A stretch of 12,424 bases of DNA from Balneolales bacterium (GTDB lineage: Bacteria; Bacteroidota; Rhodothermia; Balneolales; HLUCCA01). A program made the translations under genes and the position numbers. The notes under the pieces were generated by a model. That model searched no databases. It was not told the DNA's origin and worked only from the letters and a program-made list of their open reading frames with translations. Within the stretch, counting starts at the first letter, position 1. Each line of letters opens with the position of its first letter. Of the stretch, positions 1 through 6,984 are shown piece by piece. The DNA is taken from the NCBI GenBank assembly GCA_022565415.1, contig JAIUMT010000077.1, positions 1 to 12,424 of the forward strand, in the 5' to 3' direction.

Positions 1-3000
1 GAATAAGCAATTTCACTTATTGTGCCGGACTTGTTTTCAATCATCTGTTTGCCTTGCTCAAGGCGTATTCTGCGGATAAGCTGCACCGGGGATTCATCCA
101 CGATTTTGATAAGCTTTCGGTGTAAGGTAGCCCGTCCTACATTTAGCATTCCAGCCAGTTTTTCAACAGATAAAGAAGAGTCATCGAGGTTCTCCAGTAT
201 AGCTTTTTGAACCTGTTCCAAAAACTGTTGATCCGCCGACTTTAACTTCTCTTTGTTTGCAAAAATGGATGAGGACTGTGACTCAAATCTTGCCTTCAGC
301 AGTTTTTGTCCCCTCAGCATACTTTTAATCCGCGCTTTCAACTCATCCATATCAAATGGTTTGATGATGTAATCGTTAGCTCCGTGGTCGAGTCCGGCAA
401 TGGTATCTTCTTTGGTATCTTTACCTGTGAGCAGAATCACGGGGATGAAATTCACCGAGGGGTCTTCCCTAAGCTCCTTCACGAATTCAAAACCATTCAT
501 TTCGGGCATCATTACATCACTTATTATGATGTCCGGCAGGTGTTCTATTGCTTTTTCGAGTCCGTCTTTTCCATGCACGGACTCAATCACTTTGTATCCT
601 CCGCGCAGATGGTCGGCTAAAAATTGGCGGAGCTCCAGATTATCTTCCACTACAAGCACCGTTGTGTGGTCTTCTTCGTCGAGCTGGGAGCTGTTTTCAA
701 GCTGGGTGATGTTTTCCCCATCAACCATCACGGGCAATGCGGTCGCGCCGGGGCTGAGGTGCGATTCCTCTTTGACAATAGCATGGGGCAGTAAGTGGGC
801 TTCCAGCGGTAAAGTTACTATAAACGTTGTGCCTTTAGTGAGCGTACTTTCCACACTGATGGTGCCTCCGTGCAGCTCTATCAGGTGTTTCACCAGGGCC
901 AGACCGATACCGGTTCCGTTCTGCAATCGGGAAGTGGAGTTACTGGACTGATAAAACCGATCGAAGATAAACGGCAGTTCATTCTCCGGAATACCAATTC
1001 CAGAATCACGCACCTGGATAATGACTTGTTGGTCACCCTGAGCAAGCGTAATTGAAATATCACGTCCATCATCCGTGAATTTGAATGCGTTTGATAACAG
1101 ATTGGTAATTATTTTTTCAATTTGGTCCCGGTTGAACCACGCATCAATCCGGTCAGGCGTGTGAATGGTATAGGTAATATTATTGCGTGCAGCCAGGGAA
1201 TTGAAATTCTGAGCAATGGTTTTTACGAGTCCGGCCAGATTGTGACGATTCACCACCAAGTTGTCTCCGGAAGCTTCCAGGCGACTTATGTCCAATATTT
1301 CGGTGACCAAAATGAGCAGGCGTCTGGAATTGCGCAGGGCCATCGACACTTTAGATAAATCCTCCTCTCCAAAATGATCGGCATTTTTCTTTAGCTCCTC
1401 CAGCGGACCAATAGTTAGGGTAAGCGGAGTGCGCAGCTCGTGCGACACGTTTGAAAAAAACTGCGTTTTGACTACATCCAGTTTTTTTAATTCTTCGGCT
1501 TGTTGGGCCTGCATTACAATCATTTGCTGATGGATTCGCCATTTAATAATGCGGTTTCCAATAAGTCCTAATCCCAATACTCCAACAATTAGATATAAAC
1601 CGTAAGCCCACCAACTGCGATACCAGGGGGGCAAAATGGCAAAATGCACCGAAGCTGTATGACCAATAACATGATAAAGATTGCGCGACTGAACCTCGAA
1701 ACTATAGGCACCTTCACGCAAATTCGTAAAATCACGATAGGTTTCAGACGTCCAACTCGACCAATTCTCATCCAATCCCTTCAATCGATACCGAAACTCG
1801 GTATTCTCGGAAGGAAAATAGGTGGATGCACTCCAGTTGAAACGAATCGCCTGCGTGGTGAAATGAATAGTATTATCCAGTGTCAATTCCGCCGGACCGT
1901 ATCCGCCCCACAGCAACGAATCACCGCCTAAGGTAATGCTGCGTACCAAGGTCTGATAAGCATATCGGGGGGCTTCCTGCAAGCTGCGTTCGAATAGGAT
2001 AGCGTGATTGCGTGTTGTAAATAACGCAGTATGTTCATCCAGGCTGAGTATCTGGTCAATATTACCAAGTTCATCGACCCTGCTGTAAGGACCTTGGCTG
2101 AGCCGGTAGTTTCCATCGCCATCAGGAATCATTTCAAAAACGCGTTTAGATCCAAAATCCAGCCATACATGTCCGAGTTTATCTTCTGTAGATGGCCATG
2201 CCCGGCGACCATATTCGGGAGGGAAGGCTTCTATAAAGCGGAAGTCTCTAACCATTTGTTGGAGCTCTTCATCAAACCGGAAGAGTCCCTCTTCGGTGAT
2301 AAAACCGACTTCCCCGGCAATTTTAGTCGTGTAATTGTAGCTGGGTGCTGGTAATCCGTCTTCTTGTGTGTAGTGCAGGGTTTCAACGAGTTCGGGCTGA
2401 CCTCCGATATCCTGAAGCCTGTCTCTGTATATACCCCAATTGCCTGTTCCGCGCCATAAATCTCCGTGTTTGTCTTCCATCAGCGTGTACACACGTTCGG
2501 AAAAATCGACCACCGGAAAGCTCGTAAAGCTACCATCATCATTCAGCCACAATCCTTCAATTCCCTGGTCGAGATAATATACATAGGCCAGTTGCTCATA
2601 CTTTTCAGATGCGACTATTAATCTGGCAAAAGTATCGCGCAGTTTCGTGATGTTACCATCCCGATAAACAAATAATCCTTCGCGAGCACCAATGAACAGC
2701 GTGTTGCCGATGTGAGCAAAATCCCAGATGGCAGTTTCCGGTAGCAATTGCCTCCACGCCTGACCTTCCCAGGTAAATATTCCATCATCGGTTCCCAAAA
2801 ACACCTGTCCATTATGCTCATAAGCTGAAATCATATCGGCGGAATGATCCTGCGCATCGAGGAGTAGGCGCAGCGGACTGTTATACTCGATGAAATTGAC
2901 GTTCTTATTGGTAGCAGCCCAGAGATTTCCTCCTTCATCCACATACAATTCGTTGACTCCATTACTGGACAATCCGGTTGACTGGGTTAAATGATATACC

Positions 3001-3872
3001 AACCTACCGCCCGGAGTGTAGATGTAAATACCATTATTGGTTCCGAAAGCAATGTTTTGGTCTCTGAGCACCACCGCATCATGGATATATGTGTTGCCTC
3101 TGATGTCTGAAAAACGGTTTAACGGTCGAACGGCGTCTCCCTCTTTTATAAAAATCGCTTGTGTGGTTACAAAAAGCGTAGCATCCTCTAATTCCAGTAC
3201 GGCGTTTAAGTGTCTGTTCGTTAAATGTGGGGAAACCGATTGAAGCTTTTCATCAACCAAAGCCAGTAATCCGTTGTTTTGGTCGTTGATATAAAGTGTG
3301 CCATCGGAAACCCCGCAACCTGCAAAACCGGGATTTTCCCAGGTAGTTAAAACTTCGTTTTCCCACCGAAATAAGTAGGGATTTGTGCAAAAAAACACGG
3401 TATTTCCTACACTTTCAACATAAACACGGTCAAAATTTTGAAGTGATTCAGGGGCATGTGACAGCAAAGATTGGAACTGAAGCTGGTAGAGCGAGTCAGG
3501 CGCCAGGTACCCAAAATCAGCGCGTGCACCCACGAATAGGGTTCCTTCTTCATTTTTGGCTAAACCGAATGCTGCCGAACGGTTTGGCGGGGCGATTACA
3601 TTCCAATTGGTACCATCAAATTGCTGAATACCGAAATTGTTATTACCAAAATACATGACTCCGTGGCTATCCTGGATGATTCCCCAGAACTGTTCGCTCA
3701 CTTGACGAGAACTGAAAACACTGATCAAAGGCCGTGCTGCGGGCGAAAATGACTGTACGGAGGCATTGTTTGTAAAGCGCCCTTCGTAGTCAGATCCATT
3801 TACATCAGTATATATTCCCCCATCAAGCAGGAAGGAGAACATCAGTCCGAAAAAACAAATGGTACCTATCAT
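1..3872 (-). CDS. Hybrid two-component system protein (propeller sensor kinase, REC and AraC-type HTH in one chain), C-terminus cut by window edge
   Basis: One unbroken frame of 1290 codons runs off the left edge. From the N-terminus: a short hydrophobic stretch (about residues 2-17); a long periplasmic sensor to about 750 with two-component-propeller strands (LSSNGVNELYVDEGGNLW from residue 301, VYTLMEDKHGDLW near 465); a Y_Y_Y domain (about 675-735, FRYRLKGLDENWSSW); a membrane helix (about 754-776); HisKA with phospho-acceptor His811 (FFSNVSHELRTPLT); HATPase with N-box Asn928, DSGIGIP and GTGIGLAL; a receiver (about 1071-1185) with E1076/D1077, phospho-Asp1119, T1149 and K1171; and an AraC-type domain whose first HTH lies at about 1234-1254. 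The second HTH is cut at SEIAY, so roughly 40 residues are probably missing. In this family a periplasmic ligand, often a glycan, triggers phosphorelay to a DNA-binding output. The ligand is unknown here and no SusC/SusD genes are in the window. The ATG is forced: the frame opens at TGA 3900-3902 with no other start codon between. Confidence 0.95.
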   Translation of the reverse strand, partial: MIGTICFFGLMFSFLLDGGIYTDVNGSDYEGRFTNNASVQSFSPAARPLISVFSSRQVSEQFWGIIQDSHGVMYFGNNNFGIQQFDGTNWNVIAPPNRSAAFGLAKNEEGTLFVGARADFGYLAPDSLYQLQFQSLLSHAPESLQNFDRVYVESVGNTVFFCTNPYLFRWENEVLTTWENPGFAGCGVSDGTLYINDQNNGLLALVDEKLQSVSPHLTNRHLNAVLELEDATLFVTTQAIFIKEGDAVRPLNRFSDIRGNTYIHDAVVLRDQNIAFGTNNGIYIYTPGGRLVYHLTQSTGLSSNGVNELYVDEGGNLWAATNKNVNFIEYNSPLRLLLDAQDHSADMISAYEHNGQVFLGTDDGIFTWEGQAWRQLLPETAIWDFAHIGNTLFIGAREGLFVYRDGNITKLRDTFARLIVASEKYEQLAYVYYLDQGIEGLWLNDDGSFTSFPVVDFSERVYTLMEDKHGDLWRGTGNWGIYRDRLQDIGGQPELVETLHYTQEDGLPAPSYNYTTKIAGEVGFITEEGLFRFDEELQQMVRDFRFIEAFPPEYGRRAWPSTEDKLGHVWLDFGSKRVFEMIPDGDGNYRLSQGPYSRVDELGNIDQILSLDEHTALFTTRNHAILFERSLQEAPRYAYQTLVRSITLGGDSLLWGGYGPAELTLDNTIHFTTQAIRFNWSASTYFPSENTEFRYRLKGLDENWSSWTSETYRDFTNLREGAYSFEVQSRNLYHVIGHTASVHFAILPPWYRSWWAYGLYLIVGVLGLGLIGNRIIKWRIHQQMIVMQAQQAEELKKLDVVKTQFFSNVSHELRTPLTLTIGPLEELKKNADHFGEEDLSKVSMALRNSRRLLILVTEILDISRLEASGDNLVVNRHNLAGLVKTIAQNFNSLAARNNITYTIHTPDRIDAWFNRDQIEKIITNLLSNAFKFTDDGRDISITLAQGDQQVIIQVRDSGIGIPENELPFIFDRFYQSSNSTSRLQNGTGIGLALVKHLIELHGGTISVESTLTKGTTFIVTLPLEAHLLPHAIVKEESHLSPGATALPVMVDGENITQLENSSQLDEEDHTTVLVVEDNLELRQFLADHLRGGYKVIESVHGKDGLEKAIEHLPDIIISDVMMPEMNGFEFVKELREDPSVNFIPVILLTGKDTKEDTIAGLDHGANDYIIKPFDMDELKARIKSMLRGQKLLKARFESQSSSIFANKEKLKSADQQFLEQVQKAILENLDDSSLSVEKLAGMLNVGRATLHRKLIKIVDESPVQLIRRIRLEQGKQMIENKSGTISEIAY

Positions 3873-4051
3873 AATTGGCCAACGCCCTTCAAAATACCAT
3901 CAACCTGATTCAAGAACAGCCCGGCGGATTTGGTATAGGAGGAATTAACAAAATGGGGATTCAGGCTAATGCCATGAGCAAAAACTGGTACTACCATCAC
4001 CATACCTAAAAAGTAGCGACGACAATCCAAATTTTTTGACACCTGACTCAT
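3869..4051 (-). CDS. Doubtful 60-codon ORF with a signal-like N-terminus, overlapping the hybrid regulator start (ATGA)
   Basis: The ORF encodes 60 residues from an ATG. Its N-terminus has basic residues (K6, R11, R12) followed by the hydrophobic run YFLGMVMVVPVFAHG, resembling a signal peptide or membrane anchor. The rest (NPHFVNSSYTKSAGLFLNQV and on) matches nothing I recognise. Its TGA shares bases with the ATG of the hybrid regulator in the arrangement ATGA, which is typical of translational coupling. A TTG start 42 bases upstream would give 74 residues. Against it: it is short, has no clear ribosome binding site, and such overlaps arise by chance. It may simply be leader sequence of the regulator. 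Confidence 0.3.
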   Translation of the reverse strand: MSQVSKNLDCRRYFLGMVMVVPVFAHGISLNPHFVNSSYTKSAGLFLNQVDGILKGVGQL

Positions 4052-4190
4052 TAGCACGTACAATTGGTTGCAATTCAATCTGTGAAAATGCAAAAAAAAC
4101 TACAAAAAAACACTGTGGCTATCGTAATTCCAATGTTGTCAAGCTCTGGTCTATTAAGAAATTAAGGCTAGACGAGTGAGAAAATACTAT
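3873..4190. other. Leader region between the 90-codon ORF and the hybrid regulator
   Basis: This 318-base stretch holds only the doubtful 60-codon ORF. On the minus strand it has long T-runs (complement of the A-runs at about 4090-4110) and a TTGACA hexamer near 4140, but no well-spaced -10 partner or Bacteroidota-type TAnnTTTG element that I can support. The promoter of the hybrid regulator, if it has its own, probably lies here. Confidence 0.4.
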
Positions 4191-4210
4191 TCAATGAATA
4201 GTACTTTCTC
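4178..4210 (-). terminator. Near-perfect 16-base inverted repeat over the stop codon of the 90-codon ORF
   Basis: The arms 4178-4193 and 4195-4210 are complementary at 15 of 16 positions (one mismatch at 4204) around a single central base. The UGA stop of the minus-strand ORF lies in the loop. No T-tract follows on the minus strand apart from the T-rich distal arm, so it could be an intrinsic-like terminator, an mRNA-stabilising stem or a transcription roadblock. The structure is plainly visible; its function is inferred. Confidence 0.45.
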
Positions 4211-4463
4211 CAGGATACGTCAATTTAAATCTGATTTTGGCTGAGTTTTCAAAACCGAGATTATTGAGATTGCTTTTTAGCGGTGGGTTGATTCCATCTT
4301 TAATAATCGCGTAGAAGTAAAGCGAGTCGTTACTCATGGTGAAATCCGGAACATACTCAAACGTGTACGAGCCAAAGTTATCCTCATCAAAATCGATGTC
4401 GGAGATGTTGGCAATAACTTTACCCGTGGTGGTTGATGCTGAGTCTGATACGAAAATCATCAT
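4191..4463 (-). CDS. Small hypothetical protein or decayed fragment of a secreted domain (90 residues)
   Basis: This 90-codon ORF lies downstream of the fibre gene on the same strand. It has no signal peptide. Its pattern, FVSDSASTTTGKVIA then FGSYTFEYVPDFTMS then YFYAIIKDGINPPLKS, resembles a beta-sandwich module I know from secreted Bacteroidota proteins (roughly 'LYYDTDxSGxDGxLI ... YTWDxSxVxxGxYYIYAxIxDGxNPP'). That likeness is from memory and was not searched. The frame stays open 13 codons upstream of the ATG (including SFFNKNPDSTE) back to TGA 4503-4505. No convincing ribosome binding site precedes the ATG. The module-like content, missing secretion signal and early stop suggest the 3' remnant of a larger gene, but a genuine small protein cannot be excluded. 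Confidence 0.4.
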   Translation of the reverse strand: MMIFVSDSASTTTGKVIANISDIDFDEDNFGSYTFEYVPDFTMSNDSLYFYAIIKDGINPPLKSNLNNLGFENSAKIRFKLTYPGESTIH

Positions 4464-4543
4464 CTCGGTAGAATCAGGATTTTTATTGAAAAATGATTGA
4501 TTTCAGGTTCTACCCCATATTAGCTGATTGAATACTAACGGGG

Positions 4544-4563
4544 TATCACTCTTTAGAGTGATA
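4544..4563. terminator. Perfect 9-base inverted repeat just after the fibre gene
   Basis: The arms TATCACTCT (4544-4552) and AGAGTGATA (4555-4563) flank a TT spacer and begin 2 bases past the fibre gene's stop codon. The position fits a transcript-ending or 3'-end-protecting hairpin, but there is no following T-run on the minus strand (ACCCCG instead), so classical intrinsic termination is not shown. Confidence 0.4.
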
Positions 4564-4564
4564 T

Positions 4565-6223
4565 TTACTCCCGTAAATGTAAATTCCGAACCTCTTCCCT
4601 CAGTTTTTCAATCTCCTGCTGCTGCTCTTGGATAGCCTTAATCAGCACCGGAATCAATTCAGTATAATTCATTGTTTTATACTCAAGCTGTTTTTCAACT
4701 ACCGTTTCCGAACCCGAATCCGGACCAGCCTCAGCATCAGCCACAACTTCACTGTATGTATGAAGGTTATTCTGCACAATTGACGGAAACACCTCTTCCA
4801 CCTCCTGAGCAATCAAACCATAATGCTGACCTGTAGATAAGCGCATTCCTTTATACTCACCATTGCCCCTGAAGTGATAGGTAGCAGGTCTAAGCTGCAT
4901 CACTGCGGCCAATGCATTCTCGAGCGGACGAATATCCTCTTTCAGGTATAAATCAGAAGTATTATTAAGACTTCCTGTATACGTGAGGTCGCCGTTTACC
5001 TGAACCCGGCCGTTAAACCATCCGGCATAATTGTCACCATCGCCATAGGCATTACCCCGAACACCGATATTTCTGCTACCTTCCGGACCCGAAGCGTCAC
5101 CCGTTATACCAATATTTTCAACCGGTGAATTAAAGGCACGTCCGTTTACTCCAAAGTTTGGCGCGTTAGCAGTAGCCGTTACCCTTCCTTCAACGCCGAT
5201 ATTAATACGAGCTCCTGCGCTGCCTGAAACAACGCCTTCTACACCTAGGTTTCCATTAGCATTTCCAGAAGAGTAGAATCCGCCGGCTATATTAAACGAG
5301 CCTGCACCCTCGGCCCCCTCTTCCCCGATTGGTACAATAGTACCATCACCAGCACCTTGCGCTATACCATACACGCCATAATTGAATCTTGAACCAGAAG
5401 AGGCCTGACCTTGTACACCACGTCGTGCACCTACAGTTGCACTAGCGTTAACCGTAGAACCTAGTATCCCAATATGCGTACCTGTTCCAGATCCACTTGC
5501 TATTCCCTGAACGCCACGTTGTTCACTTGAATTATCTGAATTCGAGATCGCATTGCCCGAAATGCCTGTGTTTAATGCATCTGTAGCTGAGTTGACACGA
5601 AGTGTAGCTAAGCCTGTTGGTCCGGATGAATTGATAATGAAGGAGGTGTCACCCTGGGCCGTGTTGATGTTGTACTGAGTTATCGGAGTTTCGCCTACCG
5701 ACACGCCATCAATTACATTGCGGGCAACCAAAGCATAAGGAACCGACAGCAAACGTGTGGCACCAAGGTCCTCAAATGTACCACTGCCGTCGGTGTCGAC
5801 CGCGATTCCAACAAAGTAGTTATCATTCGCCCACTCAATTGTCGTAAAATTATCGGATGTTTCTCCCTCTCCAATCACAATCTGAAACAAGCCGACTTGA
5901 TTTGTGGTGATGGCGTGTGTTTCGGTGTAAACCACATTCCCAGACTCACTGCCCTGAATCACTGTGATTTCGGCCTGGATATTCTGATTGGACAACAAGT
6001 CGCCGTTGGCATTTCGCGCAATGGCCTGAAAGTTGAATCCCTGAGGAACTTGCCCGGCATTTGTGACGGTCGAGCGGGATGTAGTTATTCGATTAGACTG
6101 TATGCTGACCGGCGATTCGGTCTCTATTATGTGATGCTGAGAATTGGTTTGAGCATGACCATCAACAACAAAAGCGAAAACAAGCAATAGACTAAGTACT
6201 GTTGAAGTAAATTTGATATTCAT
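4565..6223 (-). CDS. Secreted tail-fiber-type protein with C-terminal peptidase S74 (intramolecular chaperone) domain
   Basis: The protein has 552 residues. Residues 1-24 are a signal peptide (hydrophobic TVLSLLLVFAFVV, cleavage likely GHA|QT). Residues about 59-172 match the N-terminal module common to Bacteroidota S74 proteins (PQGFNFQAIARNANGDLLSN, then RLLSVPYALVA). Residues 237-405 form a glycine-rich repeat region, and about 421-520 an S74 domain with S423-D-L-Y-L-K428 and GLIAQEVEEVFPSIV. The C-terminus is a predicted coiled coil (EQQQEIEKLREEVRNL, 521 onward). In phage tailspikes and animal MYRF, S74 domains trimerise the fibre and then cut themselves off at the Ser of this Ser/Lys dyad, so a trimeric secreted fibre is likely. 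No own T9SS domain is visible. The ATG lies 18 bases after the stop of the upstream T9SS-tailed gene, so the two are probably co-transcribed. No other phage genes are nearby, so this is not a prophage. Biological role unknown. Confidence 0.9.
   Translation of the reverse strand: MNIKFTSTVLSLLLVFAFVVDGHAQTNSQHHIIETESPVSIQSNRITTSRSTVTNAGQVPQGFNFQAIARNANGDLLSNQNIQAEITVIQGSESGNVVYTETHAITTNQVGLFQIVIGEGETSDNFTTIEWANDNYFVGIAVDTDGSGTFEDLGATRLLSVPYALVARNVIDGVSVGETPITQYNINTAQGDTSFIINSSGPTGLATLRVNSATDALNTGISGNAISNSDNSSEQRGVQGIASGSGTGTHIGILGSTVNASATVGARRGVQGQASSGSRFNYGVYGIAQGAGDGTIVPIGEEGAEGAGSFNIAGGFYSSGNANGNLGVEGVVSGSAGARINIGVEGRVTATANAPNFGVNGRAFNSPVENIGITGDASGPEGSRNIGVRGNAYGDGDNYAGWFNGRVQVNGDLTYTGSLNNTSDLYLKEDIRPLENALAAVMQLRPATYHFRGNGEYKGMRLSTGQHYGLIAQEVEEVFPSIVQNNLHTYSEVVADAEAGPDSGSETVVEKQLEYKTMNYTELIPVLIKAIQEQQQEIEKLREEVRNLHLRE
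5009..5515 (-). repeat. Protein-level repeat: about twelve 13-17-residue Gly-rich units in the fibre shaft
   Basis: Residues 237-405 of the fibre protein repeat a GhxG-type turn (h hydrophobic): GVQG237, GILG252, GVQG269, GVYG283, GEEG300, GGFY314, GVEG327, GVEG343, GVNG358, GITG372, GVRG387 and GWFNG401. Spacing is 13-17 residues. The units are conserved in protein pattern but not as DNA copies, which suggests an old, selected structural repeat such as a trimeric beta shaft rather than recent tandem duplication. Confidence 0.7.
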
Positions 6224-6241
6224 AGAATGATAGAAATTGAA

Positions 6242-6754
6242 TTATTTGATAAGCATCATTTTTTTGGTTGAAACAACCGCGCCATTGGCAATTAGGCGAT
6301 AGACATACATACCGCTGGCCAGCGACGAGGCGTTGAACTCGATAGTATGTTGTCCGGCCGGTTTTGCCCCTTGATCGATGGTGGCAACCCTCATTCCAAT
6401 CGAATTAAAGACATCAATTCGGATGTTGGACGTTTCTGGAAGCTCAAAAGCAATCTTAGTTGACGGATTAAACGGGTTCGGGTAATTCTGACTCAAACGA
6501 AATGCAGCCGGGACGTTCTCGATTCCTTCGTCGATCGATGTTGATGTAGGTCCAATAAGACCCACACCGCCACTTGATAGCGAAAAAGAACTGTTTGAGA
6601 AGTTTCCTGATACCGGTTCCCCGGCACTAAAAGCGAGTTGAATTGACGATCCGCTCACCACACCCGACGAAAACGATATGATTCCCTGGGCGGCAGCCAA
6701 ACCTGGAGAAAAGAATACAAAAACTACATAGACGACAATATGCACTTGTTTCAT
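6242..6754 (-). CDS. Small secreted protein with T9SS type A C-terminal sorting domain
   Basis: The protein has 170 residues from ATG 6752-6754; an in-frame GTG two codons upstream is possible but less likely. Residues 1-22 are a signal peptide (MKQVHIVVYVVFVFF, cleavage likely AAA|QG). Residues 23-80 form a short Ser/Gly-rich region (IQLAFSAGEPVSGNFSNSSF) similar to short modules often preceding such domains. Residues about 88-170 are the sorting domain: SQNYPNPFNPSTKIAFELP, IRIDVFNSIGMRV, GMYVYRLIANG and a basic end KKMMLIK. In this family the domain directs export across the outer membrane by the type IX system, usually with removal of the domain and attachment to the surface. After removal only about 65 residues would remain, so this is a very small cargo. 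It is the first gene before the S74 fibre and may be its surface partner (inference). Confidence 0.88.
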   Translation of the reverse strand: MKQVHIVVYVVFVFFSPGLAAAQGIISFSSGVVSGSSIQLAFSAGEPVSGNFSNSSFSLSSGGVGLIGPTSTSIDEGIENVPAAFRLSQNYPNPFNPSTKIAFELPETSNIRIDVFNSIGMRVATIDQGAKPAGQHTIEFNASSLASGMYVYRLIANGAVVSTKKMMLIK

Positions 6755-6929
6755 AAGCACTTACTTTTATAAGGTTCTTTGGATTTAAACGACATTACAG
6801 CATATCGCTATTCCGGCTATTATCAAATACTTAGAACGGGGTAAATTACAAGCAATATAATTGCCACATATGTAACCATAATAATATAGTTCAACTTGTG
6901 CTCCATATTGTAGAGTCTTAACATAGGGC

Positions 6930-6954
6930 GATGCATTGTGATGCATTGTGATGC
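6930..6954. repeat. 10-base tandem repeat, 2.5 copies
   Basis: The unit GATGCATTGT occurs at 6930-6939 and 6940-6949, followed by a half copy GATGC at 6950-6954. Each unit contains ATGCAT, so the array is locally self-complementary (GCAT-TGTG-ATGC). A period near one helical turn would place identical sites on the same DNA face. It lies about 175 bases upstream of the T9SS-tailed gene. Confidence 0.7.
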
Positions 6955-6984
6955 GTGGACAAGTAAATTCTCTACGTTCTATTG

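Noticed and set aside
306..2354. Several plus-strand open frames of 78-183 codons opposite the hybrid regulator
   Set aside because: They lie wholly antisense to an intact multi-domain protein with recognisable motifs, and their translations show no domain features.
3869..3902. Frameshift joining the 60-codon ORF to the hybrid regulator as its signal peptide
   Set aside because: The regulator's own start is followed by its own hydrophobic stretch, so fusion would give two successive hydrophobic segments; an ATGA overlap is the simpler reading.
5897..6190. 97-codon plus-strand frame opposite the fibre gene's N-terminal module
   Set aside because: It is antisense to the signal peptide and conserved N-terminal domain of the S74 protein and has no protein-like features.
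4565..6223. Prophage tail-fibre gene
   Set aside because: The protein has a signal peptide and a Bacteroidota-type N-terminal module, and no phage genes flank it.
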